Below, one piece after another: positions 19,211 through 29,714 of a stretch of DNA of 64,000 nt. The notes below the pieces were generated by a model. It was not told the DNA's origin and did not search any database. It worked only from the letters and a program-made list of their open reading frames with translations. Every line of letters starts with the position of its first letter. Positions within the stretch are counted from its first letter, which is position 1. This DNA is from Citrobacter sp. JGM124. Lineage in GTDB: Bacteria > Pseudomonadota > Gammaproteobacteria > Enterobacterales > Enterobacteriaceae. The translations under genes were made by a program, and so were the position numbers. Location: NCBI RefSeq assembly GCF_018257795.1, contig NZ_JAERJD010000004.1:248001-312000 (forward strand), written 5' to 3'.

Positions 19211-20644
19211 ATGCAGGTCTTACATGTTTGTTCCGAGATGTACCCACTGTTAAAGACCGGTGGTCTGGCGGATGTTCTGGGGGCGTTACCTACGGCACAG
19301 GTTGCTGAAGGTATTGATGCGCGTGTCTTGCTGCCTGCTTTTCCTGACATTCTAAATGGCGTGAGTGAGCCGCAAGTCGTTACGCAGCGGGACACATTCG
19401 CCGGTCATATGCGTTTATTGTATGGACGCTTTAATGGGATCGGTATCTATCTTATTGATGCCCCGCATCTCTACTCCCGTCCCGGGAGTCCTTATCATGA
19501 TGCCAATCAGTATGCTTACTCCGACAATGTATTGCGCTTTGCATTACTTGGCTGGGTGGGGGCTGAAATGGCATGTGGAATGGATCCTTACTGGCGACCG
19601 GATGTAGTTCATGCCCATGACTGGCATGCCGGGCTGACACCCGCCTATCTGGAAGCACGTGGTCGTCCGGCGAAGTCGGTATTTACTGTCCATAACCTTG
19701 CCTATCAAGGGTTGTTTTATGCTCACCATATGCATGATATTGATTTACCAGCATCATTTTTCAGTATTAATGGGCTGGAGTTCTATGGGCAAATTTCCTA
19801 CTTAAAGGCCGGGCTCTATTATGCATCACATATCACCGCAGTCAGCCCGACTTACGCCCGTGAGATAACCGATCCTAATTTCGCCTATGGTATGGAAGGG
19901 TTATTACGCCAGCGCCAGGAGGAGGGCAGGTTATCCGGTATTCTTAATGGTGTGGATGAGAACATTTGGGATCCCTCGAAGGATGAACTGATTCATACCT
20001 GCTATAGCCGTGACAAGCTGGCCGGCAAAGTAGAAAACAAGCATCAACTTCAAGTTTCCATGGGGCTGACGGTCAACCCGAAGGCGCCACTATTCACCGT
20101 AGTGAGTCGTTTAACTCCCCAGAAGGGGTTAGATCTCCTGCTGGAAGCCCTGCCTGAAATACTGGAAAAAGGTGGCCAGCTGGCATTACTGGGGGCTGGT
20201 GATGCGGTACTACAGGAGGGGTTCCTTGCAGCGGCGGCCCAGTATCCACAACAGGTTGGGGTACAGATTGGCTATCATGAAGCCTTTTCCCATCGGCTTA
20301 TTGCAGGCGCTGACGTCATTCTGGTTCCTAGCCGTTTTGAACCCTGTGGACTCACCCAATTGTATGGCCTGAAATATGGCACGTTACCACTGGTTCGTCA
20401 TACTGGCGGTCTTGCTGATACTGTTTTTGACTCTTCCCTTGAAAATCTTTCAGAAGGCATCGCTACCGGATTTGTCTTCCCGGACAGCGATGCACACTCT
20501 TTGATGTGTGCGATCCGGCGTGCTTTCGTCCTGTGGTCTCGCCCTGCGTTATGGCGTTATGTCCAGCGTCAGGCGATGAACATGGATTTTAGCTGGCATG
20601 TTGCTGCACGGTCTTATCGCGACCTTTATCAACATTTAATGTAG
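19211..20644 (+). CDS. glgA: GlgA, glycogen synthase (ADP-glucose)
   Basis: Adds glucose from ADP-glucose to glycogen (GT5 family). 477 residues, equal to E. coli. The ADP-glucose binding motif KTGGLADV is at residues 15-22. The C-terminal GT-B domain carries [22 protein letters not shown] two codons upstream (19205) lies within the ribosome site gggag and is rejected; ATG 19211 gives the family start [10 protein letters not shown] 94-nt gap separates it from glgC, larger than between the other glg genes. Confidence 0.97.
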   Translation: MQVLHVCSEMYPLLKTGGLADVLGALPTAQVAEGIDARVLLPAFPDILNGVSEPQVVTQRDTFAGHMRLLYGRFNGIGIYLIDAPHLYSRPGSPYHDANQYAYSDNVLRFALLGWVGAEMACGMDPYWRPDVVHAHDWHAGLTPAYLEARGRPAKSVFTVHNLAYQGLFYAHHMHDIDLPASFFSINGLEFYGQISYLKAGLYYASHITAVSPTYAREITDPNFAYGMEGLLRQRQEEGRLSGILNGVDENIWDPSKDELIHTCYSRDKLAGKVENKHQLQVSMGLTVNPKAPLFTVVSRLTPQKGLDLLLEALPEILEKGGQLALLGAGDAVLQEGFLAAAAQYPQQVGVQIGYHEAFSHRLIAGADVILVPSRFEPCGLTQLYGLKYGTLPLVRHTGGLADTVFDSSLENLSEGIATGFVFPDSDAHSLMCAIRRAFVLWSRPALWRYVQRQAMNMDFSWHVAARSYRDLYQHLM

Positions 20645-20670
20645 GTGTACACCTACCAGGAATCGTCATA

Positions 20671-23118
20671 ATGAATCGACGCTTATCTTATTATACTCCG
20701 GCCTTAAGCACGGATGCCCTGAAGCACTCCATTGCATATAAATTGATGTTTATGTTAGGTAAAGATCCTGCGATTGCCAACAAACATGAATGGCTTAATG
20801 CCACATTATATGCGGTACGTGACCGTCTGGTTGAACGCTGGTTGAGGTCAACCCGTGCTGAGTTGTCGCAGGAAGTTCGCCAGGTTTACTACTTGTCCAT
20901 GGAATTCTTGATTGGCCGTTCCCTGTCAAATGCACTGCTGTCCCTTGGGATCTATGATGAAGTCAACAGTGCTCTTGAAGAACTGGGGCTTTCACTGGAA
21001 GAGCTGATTGGTGAAGAGAATGATCCCGGTTTAGGTAATGGTGGCCTGGGGCGACTGGCTGCGTGTTTCCTGGACTCACTGGCTACACTGGCGTTACCTG
21101 GACGGGGTTACGGTATTCGCTATGACTACGGGATGTTTAAGCAAAGCGTGGTTGATGGTCGTCAAAAAGAGTCACCTGATTACTGGCTGGAATATGGTGC
21201 GCCCTGGGAGTTTAAGCGCTACAGCACACGCTATGCGGTGCGCTTTGGTGGGCGTGTTCAGCAGGAAGGTGAGCGTGTGCAGTGGGTTGAAACCGAAGAG
21301 ATCCTGGCTGTTGCTTACGATCAAATTATTCCGGGCTATGATACGAATGCCACGAATACCCTACGCTTATGGAGCGCTCAGGCGAGTACTGAGATCAACC
21401 TCGGCAAGTTTAATGAAGGGGACTACTTCGCAGCGGTTGAAGATAAGAACCACTCTGAGAACGTCTCACGGGTACTCTACCCAGATGATTCGACCTACTC
21501 CGGGCGCGAATTACGCTTACGTCAGGAGTATTTTCTGGTTTCAGCAACCGTGCAGGATATTCTGTACCGTCATTATGCTTTGCATAAAACCTACGATAAT
21601 TTGGCAGAAAAAATTGCGATTCACCTCAATGATACCCACCCGGTATTGTCGATCCCCGAACTGATGCGGCTGCTGATTGATAATCATAAATTTAACTGGC
21701 ATGACGCGTTTGATGTGGTGTGCCAGGTCTTTTCCTATACCAACCATACCTTGATGGCTGAAGCGCTGGAAACTTGGCCAGTGGACATGCTTGGCAGATT
21801 GTTACCACGTCATTTACAGATCATTTTCGAGATTAATGACTATTTCCTGAAAAGTGTTCAGAAACAGTATCCCGGAGACGAGGGGCTGTTACAACGTACT
21901 TCGATTATTGCTGAAGGCAGTGAGCGTCGAGTACGTATGGCATGGCTGGCTGTTGTTGCAAGCCATAAAGTGAACGGCGTATCTGAGCTGCACTCGAATT
22001 TAATGGTGCAGTCGTTATTTGCTGATTTTGCCAAAATATTCCCGAATCGCTTCTGTAATAAGACCAATGGCATCACCCCACGTCGCTGGCTGGCTCTGGC
22101 TAATCCGGCACTGTCTAAAGTGCTGGACAAAAATATTGGTCTTAACTGGCGTACTGACCTCGACTTACTGAGTGGGCTGAAAGAGTTTATCGATTATCCG
22201 CTGTTACATCAGGATGTTCGTCAGGCTAAATTTGAGAATAAAAAACGATTAGCTATTTATATCGCTCAGAACCTCGATGTCATTGTGAATCCGAAGGCGA
22301 TGTTTGATGTGCAAATCAAACGCATCCATGAATATAAACGGCAGTTGATGAATGTGCTGCATATCATCACGCGCTATAACCGTATTAAGGCAGACCCCAG
22401 TATTGACTGGACGCCACGGGTCAATATTTTTGCCGGTAAAGCGGCATCGGCCTACTACATGGCCAAACACATCATTCATTTAATCAATGATGTGGCTGCT
22501 GTCGTCAATAACGATCCGCAAGTTAAAGACAAGCTAAAAGTGGTCTTTATTCCCAACTACAGTGTCAGCCTGGCCCAGTTGATTATTCCGGCGGCAGACT
22601 TATCGGAACAAATTTCACTGGCAGGAACCGAGGCGTCAGGGACCAGTAATATGAAATTTGCTTTGAACGGTGCGCTGACGATTGGCACCCTGGATGGAGC
22701 AAATATTGAGATTAGTCAGCATGTCGGTGAAGAGAATATCTTCATCTTTGGTCACACGGCTGATGAGGTTGATGAACTGCGTCGTAATGGCTACAACCCA
22801 CGTACCTATTATGACCGCGATGAGGAACTGCGCCAGGTATTAACACAGCTTGCTACCGGTACCTTCAGCCCGACTGAGCCCGGGCGTTATCGTGACTTGG
22901 TTGACTCCCTGCTTAACTTTGGTGATCACTACCAGGTACTGGCTGATTATCGTAGCTATATTGATTGTCAGGATAGGGTTGATGAGGTGTATAACAATTC
23001 GGAAGACTGGACTATGCGGACGCTAAATAATATTACCAATATGGGGTATTTTTCATCTGACAGAACCATTCAGGAATATGCGGATGATATCTGGCATATC
23101 AAACCAGTAAAACTGTAG
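20671..23118 (+). CDS. glgP: GlgP, glycogen phosphorylase
   Basis: Releases glucose-1-phosphate from glycogen ends using pyridoxal phosphate. 815 residues as in E. coli. Visible motifs are [26 protein letters not shown], and the PLP-lysine region [27 protein letters not shown]. Last gene of glgBXCAP, followed by a strong terminator shared with convergent glpR. Working with GlgX, it completes the degradation half of the pathway. Confidence 0.98.
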   Translation: MNRRLSYYTPALSTDALKHSIAYKLMFMLGKDPAIANKHEWLNATLYAVRDRLVERWLRSTRAELSQEVRQVYYLSMEFLIGRSLSNALLSLGIYDEVNSALEELGLSLEELIGEENDPGLGNGGLGRLAACFLDSLATLALPGRGYGIRYDYGMFKQSVVDGRQKESPDYWLEYGAPWEFKRYSTRYAVRFGGRVQQEGERVQWVETEEILAVAYDQIIPGYDTNATNTLRLWSAQASTEINLGKFNEGDYFAAVEDKNHSENVSRVLYPDDSTYSGRELRLRQEYFLVSATVQDILYRHYALHKTYDNLAEKIAIHLNDTHPVLSIPELMRLLIDNHKFNWHDAFDVVCQVFSYTNHTLMAEALETWPVDMLGRLLPRHLQIIFEINDYFLKSVQKQYPGDEGLLQRTSIIAEGSERRVRMAWLAVVASHKVNGVSELHSNLMVQSLFADFAKIFPNRFCNKTNGITPRRWLALANPALSKVLDKNIGLNWRTDLDLLSGLKEFIDYPLLHQDVRQAKFENKKRLAIYIAQNLDVIVNPKAMFDVQIKRIHEYKRQLMNVLHIITRYNRIKADPSIDWTPRVNIFAGKAASAYYMAKHIIHLINDVAAVVNNDPQVKDKLKVVFIPNYSVSLAQLIIPAADLSEQISLAGTEASGTSNMKFALNGALTIGTLDGANIEISQHVGEENIFIFGHTADEVDELRRNGYNPRTYYDRDEELRQVLTQLATGTFSPTEPGRYRDLVDSLLNFGDHYQVLADYRSYIDCQDRVDEVYNNSEDWTMRTLNNITNMGYFSSDRTIQEYADDIWHIKPVKL

Positions 23119-23126
23119 TACTTCTG

Positions 23127-23156
23127 AAAACCTCTCCCGTTAACGGGAGAGGTTTT
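23127..23156. terminator. Bidirectional terminator between glgP and glpR
   Basis: A 30-bp perfect palindrome, aaaacctctcccgtt and its complement, flanked by A and T runs, lies between the convergent genes. The glpR stop codon is at 23158-23160. Confidence 0.9.
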
Positions 23157-23157
23157 T

Positions 23158-23928
23158 TCAGCATAATTCCAGCCGAATATTATTCTCGTTAATCACCTGT
23201 AGCACACCTGGTGGGGGCATCGTATCGGTATAAACCGCATCAACCAGGCTAATGCTACCGAGATTAACCATCGCATTACGACCAAACTTCGAGTTATCCA
23301 CCACCAGAATGACATTACGTGAGTTTTCAATAATTGCGCGTTTAGTGCGGACTTCGTGATAATCAAATTCCAGTAGTGAACCGTCACTGTCAATACCGCT
23401 GATCCCCAAAATGCCAAAATCGAGGCGAAACTGAGAGATAAAATCGAGAGTGGCTTCGCCGATTATCCCCCCGTCCCGGCTTCGTAGTTCGCCGCCGGCG
23501 AGAATAATACGGAAGTCTTCTTTCACCATCAGAGTGGTGGCGACATTCATATTATTAGTGACGATACGTAAATTGTGGTGATCAAGCAGAGCATGAGCAA
23601 CCGCTTCTGGCGTGGTGCCAATGTCAATAAACAGTGTGGCACCATCCGGGATCTGGCTCGCGACACACTGAGCAATACGAGCTTTTTCTGCTGTCTGTGT
23701 GGCTTTTCTGTCATGCCAGGGAGTATTAACTGAACTGGATGGGAGTGCCAATGCTGCGCCACCATGGTGACGCAAAATCATATTCTGGTTAGCCAAATCG
23801 TTCAGATCCCGACGAATCGTCTGGGGGCTAACGGCAAATTGCTCGACCAGTTCTTCAGTGCTGACATAGCCTTGCTGCTTCACCCGCTCAATAATCGCGT
23901 CATGACGTTGTGTTTGCTTCACACTCAA
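23158..23928 (-). CDS. glpR: GlpR, DeoR-family repressor of the glycerol-3-phosphate regulon
   Basis: Represses glpD and other glp genes and is induced by glycerol-3-phosphate. 256 residues (E. coli 252). The DeoR helix-turn-helix is at about residues 20-45 (VSTEELVEQFAVSPQTIRRDL). The effector domain contains IDIGTTPEAVAHAL and IILAGGELRSRDGGIIGEA. It lies 11 nt downstream of glpG, in the glpEGR group. E. coli K-12 MG1655 carries a frameshifted copy; here the frame is intact, so this strain should have functional repression. Confidence 0.97.
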   Translation of the reverse strand: MSVKQTQRHDAIIERVKQQGYVSTEELVEQFAVSPQTIRRDLNDLANQNMILRHHGGAALALPSSSVNTPWHDRKATQTAEKARIAQCVASQIPDGATLFIDIGTTPEAVAHALLDHHNLRIVTNNMNVATTLMVKEDFRIILAGGELRSRDGGIIGEATLDFISQFRLDFGILGISGIDSDGSLLEFDYHEVRTKRAIIENSRNVILVVDNSKFGRNAMVNLGSISLVDAVYTDTMPPPGVLQVINENNIRLELC

Positions 23929-23939
23929 CTCCCGCGTTG

Positions 23940-24761
23940 TTATGTTCGTTTTCGCAAATTCAGGGTGTCACCGAACGCCATTGCCAGCCCGACCAGGAAG
24001 CCGGTCAGATGTGCAGGTAGTACGCTTGACTGAGAAAAATACTCTATCACTAACCAAATGACTGCGAATACCAGCAACCCACGCTGCATTTGCAGACCGC
24101 TGTCGGGGTCTCTCTGTCCGCGTAGCCATACATAGCCCATCAGTGCAAAGACAGTACCTGAAAGACCACCAAAGAGTGGGCCGACAAAAGTGGTTTGCAT
24201 GAAACCGCTCAGTAAGGAGGCTATCAGCGTCAGTGTGATCAGTTTACCTGTGCCCAGACACTTCTCCAGTGCGCCGCCCAGATACCACCACCACAGTAAG
24301 TTAAACACCCATTGAAGAGTAGAAAACTGGAGTAACGAGTGGCTGAAATAGCGCCAGACCTGATAGTGCTGCTCAGGTGTAATCGGCCAGCCCAGGGCAT
24401 ATAAGAATGGCTGGTAGCCGGTAATGTTCATGATGACAAACAGCACCGTACAAATGGCCATTATTATCAATGTAAAAGGACCGGCACGAGCGGCTAACGT
24501 GGCAAAAAATGGATAGCGTTTATAACTAAAGCCCACCTTGCTTTGTCCGGAGCTCCAGCTCGCCGCCTGATAGCGTGGGTCCCCTGGATTCGCGAGGAAT
24601 TGTTTCAGTTCTTCACGTACTTGCAGCTCCCGGCTTTCGTCTGCCAGCCAGATATCAGTCTGTGTATGTTGCTGTACGGTAAGAGTAATGCCCTGAGTTG
24701 CCATATAATCGACAAAAGCCTGCGCGATGCGAGGATTGGCAAATGAGGTGATCATAATCAT
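23940..24761 (-). CDS. glpG: GlpG, rhomboid intramembrane serine protease
   Basis: Cleaves transmembrane segments of orphan or unstable membrane proteins. 273 residues (E. coli 276). An N-terminal cytoplasmic domain (1-90) is followed by six membrane helices. The catalytic dyad is Ser201 (GGLSGT) and His251 (PAHLTG). An oddity: the conserved HxxxN motif of helix 2 reads Gln150-WVF-Asn154, and Gln also replaces His145. His150 normally helps form the oxyanion hole, so activity or specificity could differ. The start [10 protein letters not shown] aligns with E. coli; a second in-frame ATG two codons later is an alternative. Confidence 0.95.
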   Translation of the reverse strand: MIMITSFANPRIAQAFVDYMATQGITLTVQQHTQTDIWLADESRELQVREELKQFLANPGDPRYQAASWSSGQSKVGFSYKRYPFFATLAARAGPFTLIIMAICTVLFVIMNITGYQPFLYALGWPITPEQHYQVWRYFSHSLLQFSTLQWVFNLLWWWYLGGALEKCLGTGKLITLTLIASLLSGFMQTTFVGPLFGGLSGTVFALMGYVWLRGQRDPDSGLQMQRGLLVFAVIWLVIEYFSQSSVLPAHLTGFLVGLAMAFGDTLNLRKRT

Positions 24762-24938
24762 AAGTGTATAGCCAAATTCGTCTCGATACCCGTCAGAGCA
24801 GACGTATTCAGATGGCGGAATAATGTGACAGGGCGAGTTGCTGGCGGCCCTTTACTTTCGTTATCTGTGATACGGATGATTCAGGGTAAAAATAATAAAG
24901 AGGGGCAGTATAACAGCTAGTGGTTACAATCTTGCGTG

Positions 24939-25265
24939 TTATACATTGCTTTCCACATCAGCAGGAAACTGACGGCTCCAGCCATCGAATCCGCCGTCAA
25001 TGCTATATACTTGTTCATAGCCTTGCTGTAGCAAATACTGCGCCGCACCCTTGCTACTGTTACCGTGATAACACATAACCATCACGGGGACATCAAATTC
25101 GTTCTGCTGCATAAACTCTACTAATGTATCGTTAGTAAGATGGTATGCCCCTGACGTGTGCCCAAGCGCAAAGCTCTGTGGGTCGCGGATATCGACCAGT
25201 ACCGCTTGTTTATGCCGTAATTTCTGATGGGCATTTTCCAGACTAATACATTCAAATTGATCCAT
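24939..25265 (-). CDS. glpE: GlpE, single-domain thiosulfate sulfurtransferase (rhodanese)
   Basis: Transfers sulfane sulfur from thiosulfate to cyanide or thioredoxin. 108 residues as in E. coli. The catalytic Cys65 lies in the loop CYHGNSSKG, and the CH2A segment [14 protein letters not shown] is present. First gene of glpEGR, divergent from glpD. A 177-nt gap without recognisable features separates it from glpG. Confidence 0.96.
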   Translation of the reverse strand: MDQFECISLENAHQKLRHKQAVLVDIRDPQSFALGHTSGAYHLTNDTLVEFMQQNEFDVPVMVMCYHGNSSKGAAQYLLQQGYEQVYSIDGGFDGWSRQFPADVESNV

Positions 25266-25400
25266 AGCAAGCTCGTAGATAAAAAGTGATTAATAGACAT
25301 ATCAGGGTCTCATGCCCTTGTCTGTGGATATTACCGTCATTATGCCTGTGATATCACGCAGAATGTTTTTTCATTATCTAAGTTTGTTCTCTCTTGCTAT

Positions 25401-25440
25401 TATGAGCGAAATTGTCCGTTTTTGTTCATAATCGAAAATA
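25401..25440 (+). promoter_or_regulatory. Tandem GlpR operators at the glpD promoter
   Basis: Two abutting 20-bp sites: 25401-25420 matches the palindromic GlpR consensus at about 11 of 20 positions, and 25421-25440 (ttgttcataatcgaaa core) at about 14 of 20. A -10-like tattat (25398-25403) overlaps the first, so repressor binding would block glpD initiation. E. coli glpD also has tandem operators. Confidence 0.6.
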
Positions 25441-25451
25441 ATGGGGGTGGC

Positions 25452-26951
25452 ATGGAAACCAAGGATTTAATCGTCATCGGTGGTGGGATTAATGGCGCGG
25501 GTATTGCTGCAGATGCTGCTGGCCGCGGGTTGTCCGTGTTAATGCTGGAAAAAAATGATTTGGCTTGCGCAACTTCATCCGCCAGTTCAAAACTCATTCA
25601 TGGCGGGCTGCGTTATCTTGAACACTATAAGTTTCGTTTGGTAAAAGAAGCGCTTGCCGAGCGTGAAGTGCTGCTGAATATGGCGCCCCATATTACCTTC
25701 CCTATGCGTTTTTGCCTCCCACATCAGCCACATTTGCGCCCCGCCTGGATGATCCGTCTTGGACTCTGTCTGTATGATAATTTAGGTAAGCGCACTGTTT
25801 TGCCGGCCTCTAAAGAGGTGCGGTTTGGTCATAATTCGGTTCTTAAACCCGAACTTTTACGCGGTTTCGAATATTCTGACTGCTGGGTGGACGATGCCCG
25901 CCTGGTACTGGCGAATGCGCAGATGGTAGAACAAAAAGGGGGCAAGGTAAAAACGCGTACCCGCGTGACAAAAGCCTGGCGTGACGCGGGGGTCTGGATA
26001 GTTGAAGCCGAGGACACTGATAGTGGCGAATTATTCTGTTGGCGTGCGAAAGGGCTGGTTAATGCGGCAGGGCCATGGGTAAAAAATGTCTTTGATCAGG
26101 GGCTGTCACTCCCATCCCCTTACAATATTCGCCTGATTAAAGGCAGCCATATTGTTGTCCCACGCGCTTATCAGCAGAAACAAGCCTATATATTGCAAAA
26201 TGAAGATAAGCGCATTGTCTTTGTTATCCCATGGCTGAATGATTTCTCAATTATTGGTACCACTGACGTGGAGTATCAGGGCGATCCGCAAGACGTGAGT
26301 ATTGAACAGGCAGAAATCGACTATCTGCTGCAAGTTTATAATGCTCATTTTAAAAAAACACTTAGCGAACAGAATATTGTCTGGAGCTATTCAGGAGTAC
26401 GCCCACTGTGTGATGACGAGTCAGGTTCATTGCAGCAGATAACGCGCGATTATACGCTGGATATTCAGGATGTTAAGGGAAAAGCCCCGTTACTTTCGGT
26501 GTTTGGAGGTAAACTGACCACTTACCGTAAACTGGCGGAACATGCACTGGATAAACTACAGCACTACTACCCTGGGAGTGGTTCTGCCTGGACTAAAAAC
26601 AGCTGCCTGCCCGGGGGGAATATGGGCTGCTCCTGTGATGAATATGTAAACGTGCTGCGGCGGCGCTATGACTGGATAAGCGAGCCTCTTGCCTACCGTC
26701 TGGCCCATACCTACGGGACTAACAGTGAACTGATTCTGGATAATTTTAACCATTCGACCCGGCTGGGTGAGCATTTTGGGCGTGGACTCTATGAGGCAGA
26801 ATTGCGTTATTTAGTCGACCATGAGTGGGTGCGTTGTGCAGAGGATGCTATCTGGCGGCGGACTAAGCTGGGGATTAAGTTACACAAGCAGCAGGAAATC
26901 CGTATTGAACAATGGATTCACGACTATCTTGCCAGGGACGTCTCCTCCTGA
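25452..26951 (+). CDS. glpD: GlpD, aerobic glycerol-3-phosphate dehydrogenase
   Basis: FAD enzyme on the inner membrane that oxidises glycerol-3-phosphate to dihydroxyacetone phosphate and reduces ubiquinone. 499 residues (E. coli 501). The dinucleotide motif GGGINGAGIAADAAGRG is at residues 9-25, followed by SSASSKLIHGGLRYLEHY and the substrate-domain segment WSYSGVRPLCDDES. An upstream in-frame start at 25422 lies inside the operator; ATG 25452, after gggggtgg, gives the family start METKDLIVIGG. Links the Ugp-imported glycerol phosphate to respiration. Confidence 0.97.
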   Translation: METKDLIVIGGGINGAGIAADAAGRGLSVLMLEKNDLACATSSASSKLIHGGLRYLEHYKFRLVKEALAEREVLLNMAPHITFPMRFCLPHQPHLRPAWMIRLGLCLYDNLGKRTVLPASKEVRFGHNSVLKPELLRGFEYSDCWVDDARLVLANAQMVEQKGGKVKTRTRVTKAWRDAGVWIVEAEDTDSGELFCWRAKGLVNAAGPWVKNVFDQGLSLPSPYNIRLIKGSHIVVPRAYQQKQAYILQNEDKRIVFVIPWLNDFSIIGTTDVEYQGDPQDVSIEQAEIDYLLQVYNAHFKKTLSEQNIVWSYSGVRPLCDDESGSLQQITRDYTLDIQDVKGKAPLLSVFGGKLTTYRKLAEHALDKLQHYYPGSGSAWTKNSCLPGGNMGCSCDEYVNVLRRRYDWISEPLAYRLAHTYGTNSELILDNFNHSTRLGEHFGRGLYEAELRYLVDHEWVRCAEDAIWRRTKLGIKLHKQQEIRIEQWIHDYLARDVSS

Positions 26952-26981
26952 TTGGCCTGTATCCTGAAACGGAGGAAAAGG

Positions 26982-27002
26982 GGGGCGAATAACACTCGCC
27001 CC
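26982..27002. terminator. Hairpin between convergent glpD and nfuA
   Basis: Stem ggggcga/tcgcccc (26982-26988 with 26996-27002) in the 85-bp gap. Flanking T-runs are weak on both strands. Confidence 0.55.
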
Positions 27003-27036
27003 TGATACTTTAGACAGGCAAACAGTGGATTTCTGC

Positions 27037-27612
27037 TTAGTAATAGGAATGCTCGCCGCGCTGGTGCTCGGTCAAGTCACGCACACCTTTCAGCTCAGGG
27101 AACTCATTAAGCAATTGCTTTTCGATACCCTCTTTTAGCGTAACATCGACCATTGAGCAGCCGTTACAACCCCCACCAAACTGCAGAATGGCGAGACCGT
27201 CATCCGTGATCTCCATCAGTGTGACACGGCCACCGTGACCCGCTAACTGAGGGTTAATTGTTGCCTGTAGGGTGTATTCAACACGCTCCATCAGAGGAGC
27301 ATCATCAGCGACTTTGCGCATTTTCGCATTAGGCGCTTTCAGTGTCAGTTGTGAGCCCAGCTGGTCAGTCACAAAATCAATTTCAGCATCTTCAAGGTAG
27401 GGCGCACTCAGCTCATCCACATAAGCTGTTAACTGCTCAAATGGTAATGCGGTATCGGTCGCTTCAACCGCATCCGGCGGGCAATAAGATACACCACACT
27501 CCGCGTTAGGGGTGCCAGGATTAATGACAAATACGCGAATCTGCGTACCTTCTTCCTGATTTGCCAGCAGTTTGGCAAAGTGGGATTGTGCAGCATCGGA
27601 AATACGGATCAT
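27037..27612 (-). CDS. nfuA: NfuA, Fe-S carrier protein
   Basis: Scaffold/carrier that delivers [4Fe-4S] clusters to targets under iron limitation or oxidative stress. 191 residues as in E. coli. The N-terminal degenerate A-type domain lacks cluster cysteines, and the C-terminal Nfu domain has the CxxC motif Cys149-Asn-Gly-Cys152. The E. coli order nfuA-gntX-bioH is kept. Confidence 0.97.
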   Translation of the reverse strand: MIRISDAAQSHFAKLLANQEEGTQIRVFVINPGTPNAECGVSYCPPDAVEATDTALPFEQLTAYVDELSAPYLEDAEIDFVTDQLGSQLTLKAPNAKMRKVADDAPLMERVEYTLQATINPQLAGHGGRVTLMEITDDGLAILQFGGGCNGCSMVDVTLKEGIEKQLLNEFPELKGVRDLTEHQRGEHSYY

Positions 27613-27670
27613 AACGATTGCTCAATAGTTGACTATTCTAGTCGGTTATAATACGCCCATCATCGAGGCT

Positions 27671-28354
27671 CTACAAGGTTCGACACAGGCACCAAACTTG
27701 GACCGTCGTTGCTCCCTGTTTTTTTAACAGGCGGGCTATTTCTGCAACAGTGTTACCCGTCGTCACGACATCATCCACAATAGCAATATGGAGGCCAGCC
27801 ACCGGAATTTCAATTCTGAAGGCCCCTTTCAGATTAGATTGTCGCTGTTTTGCTCCCAGCTGGTGCTGAGGTACAGAGGCTCGTATACGACGCACCCCTC
27901 CCGGAAAGTGTCCGCATTCTAGCCAGTGTGCGAGGGGGGTAGCAATAAGCGCACTTTGATTATAGCCCCGTTGCAGGGCTCTCCTGTGATGCAGGGGGAC
28001 ACTCAGTATTTTGTCTGGCAAAGAGAGTCGTCGCTGATGCCTGGCGTGCAGAAAGCTTAATAAAAGCAGACGTGCCAGCGATGTTGCCAGGGCAGGCATT
28101 CCATTAAACTTCAGGTTATGAATCAAATGTCTCAGTGGAGGTTTATAATCAGAAACATAGATCAAGGCATCCCATTCAGGTGGGTCCAGCAAACATCGCC
28201 CACAAGGTAAGCGCTCGCTTAAGGCGGGTAAACCGCATTGGGGGCAGCAAGAATGTGGGGGCGGAAATGTGGCGGTACAACGGGAACAAAACCCCCATGA
28301 TGGACAGGCAAGGGGCAAATGACATAGCCAACAGCGGCCAGGGATTGTTAGCAT
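27671..28354 (-). CDS. gntX: GntX, ComFC-type phosphoribosyltransferase-domain protein
   Basis: 227 residues, the E. coli length. The N-terminal zinc-finger-like region has paired cysteines (CWLCHLPLACPSWGFCSRC, then CPQCGL and CGRC). The C-terminal phosphoribosyltransferase fold has the PRPP loop IVDDVVTTGNTVAEIA. E. coli reports link it both to gluconate use and to use of DNA as a nutrient; the biochemical activity is unproven. ATG 28354, preceded by ggaag, gives the family start MLTIPG; an upstream ATG at 28366 is less likely. Divergent from bioH with about 35 bp between. Confidence 0.92.
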   Translation of the reverse strand: MLTIPGRCWLCHLPLACPSWGFCSRCTATFPPPHSCCPQCGLPALSERLPCGRCLLDPPEWDALIYVSDYKPPLRHLIHNLKFNGMPALATSLARLLLLSFLHARHQRRLSLPDKILSVPLHHRRALQRGYNQSALIATPLAHWLECGHFPGGVRRIRASVPQHQLGAKQRQSNLKGAFRIEIPVAGLHIAIVDDVVTTGNTVAEIARLLKKQGATTVQVWCLCRTL

Positions 28355-28389
28355 AACGTCTTCCATGACACTGAAACCGGGAATAATAA

Positions 28390-29175
28390 ATGATAAATAC
28401 GCTGTGGTGGCAGACCGAAGGCGAGGGAAGTATTGATCTTGTGCTATTACATGGATGGGGGCTGAATGCAGAAGTTTGGCGGAATATTATTCCAGGGCTC
28501 CGATCGCACTTCCGAATTCACCTGGTTGATTTACCCGGTTATGGACGCAGTAAAGGATTTACGGCACTCAGTCTTGAGGAGATGGCCGAGATTGTTTTGT
28601 TCCAGCCACAAGCCCCAGAACGGGCAATTTGGTTAGGATGGAGCCTGGGGGGATTGGTAGCCAGTCAGATAGCACTAACCCATCCTGAACGCGTAGAGGC
28701 CCTGGTTAGTGTTGCATCCTCCCCCTGTTTTACTGCCAGAGAGAATTGGCCGGGGATTAAACCAGATGTTCTCTCCGGGTTCCAGCATATGCTTAACGTC
28801 GATTTTCAAAAAACGGTGGAGCGGTTTCTTGCATTGCAGACTCTGGGAACAGAACATGCCCGTCAGGATGCCCGGCAGTTGAAATCAGTCGTACTTGCAC
28901 AGCCCATACCCGATGTCGACGTACTCAATGGAGGGTTACATATCCTGAAAACAGCCGATTTACGTGAGCCGTTAGCGACCCTTGCGATACCACACTGGCG
29001 TATCTATGGGCAACTTGATGGGCTGGTGCCACGTAAGGTTGCAGAACTGTTGGATGCCTCCTGGCCCCAGAGCCCTTCGCATATTTTACCAAAAGCTGCC
29101 CATGCGCCTTTTATCTCTCATGGGGAAAGGGTCAATCAGATATTAGTGAGTTTGAGTGACAGCCTCAGAGCCTGA
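28390..29175 (+). CDS. bioH: BioH, pimeloyl-[acyl-carrier-protein] methyl ester esterase
   Basis: Removes the methyl group from pimeloyl-ACP methyl ester, closing the first phase of biotin synthesis. 261 residues (E. coli 256). Alpha/beta hydrolase with nucleophile Ser85 in GWSLGG, the acid in [10 protein letters not shown] and the histidine in AAHAPFIS. The Trp of HGWGLN near the oxyanion region is kept. The reading is about five residues longer than E. coli, spread over short indels. Convergent with hdeB. Confidence 0.95.
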   Translation: MINTLWWQTEGEGSIDLVLLHGWGLNAEVWRNIIPGLRSHFRIHLVDLPGYGRSKGFTALSLEEMAEIVLFQPQAPERAIWLGWSLGGLVASQIALTHPERVEALVSVASSPCFTARENWPGIKPDVLSGFQHMLNVDFQKTVERFLALQTLGTEHARQDARQLKSVVLAQPIPDVDVLNGGLHILKTADLREPLATLAIPHWRIYGQLDGLVPRKVAELLDASWPQSPSHILPKAAHAPFISHGERVNQILVSLSDSLRA

Positions 29176-29202
29176 TGGTGGCCATGGCTTGCGACAGTTA
29201 AC

Positions 29203-29229
29203 CGGCGTTAGTCCGCATGACTAACGCCG
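29203..29229. terminator. Hairpin between convergent bioH and hdeB
   Basis: A perfect 11-bp stem (29203-29213 with 29219-29229, loop cgcat) in the 65-bp gap. No T-run on either strand. Confidence 0.6.
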
Positions 29230-29240
29230 AACAGCGGGGA

Positions 29241-29555
29241 TTATTTGCCCAGTTTATCTTTCAGACTATAGATTTTTTGTTGTGGATTATTTTTACAAGC
29301 TTCCAGCAGCTGAGGAATGCTGGTGGTATCCGTTTCACTCAGAGATACAGTATCGCCACCTTTGTAGATAGTCTCTTCATGCAACATCCACCATGCCACA
29401 GGCAGCATAGCCTGAGGGTTCAGGTTAACAAACTCCTGGCAGGTCATGTCTTCTGGTGTGACTTTCTCTGCTGCAAAAGCAGGTGAGCTAGCCAATGCCA
29501 GAAACGTTAAACCACCCATCAGTGCCGCAATTTTACTGCCGAAATGACTTTTCAT
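29241..29555 (-). CDS. hdeB: HdeB, periplasmic acid-stress chaperone
   Basis: Binds acid-unfolded periplasmic proteins at about pH 4-5. 104 residues: a signal peptide ending SSPAFAA, then a mature domain very close to E. coli HdeB (DMTCQEFVNLNPQAM, VAWWMLHEETIYKGGDTV). The disulfide pair is Cys in MTCQEF and Cys in EACKNN. In E. coli hdeAB lies in the acid fitness island; here it sits between bioH and feoC. It follows hdeA in the same direction after about 160 nt. Confidence 0.93.
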   Translation of the reverse strand: MKSHFGSKIAALMGGLTFLALASSPAFAAEKVTPEDMTCQEFVNLNPQAMLPVAWWMLHEETIYKGGDTVSLSETDTTSIPQLLEACKNNPQQKIYSLKDKLGK

Positions 29556-29714
29556 TATATCTATCCTTTAAATGATGATACCTACCATCCTCTGGCGCCA
29601 CTGTATTCAGTCACCGTCGATCGCCACGCGAATGATTTAAGGCCTTTATTGATAAGAACAGGCGGGATCGCCCCGACTTTGAGCAAACAGCGTTGGTTTA
29701 ATGCATTGGCTGAG

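Noticed and set aside
21038-21664. 208-codon frame inside glgP on the same strand
   Set aside because: Lies wholly within the conserved GlgP frame; its length follows from the codon pattern of that gene.
22249-22479. Antisense frames such as this one within glgP, and similar ones throughout
   Set aside because: Shadows of well-identified genes with no independent support.
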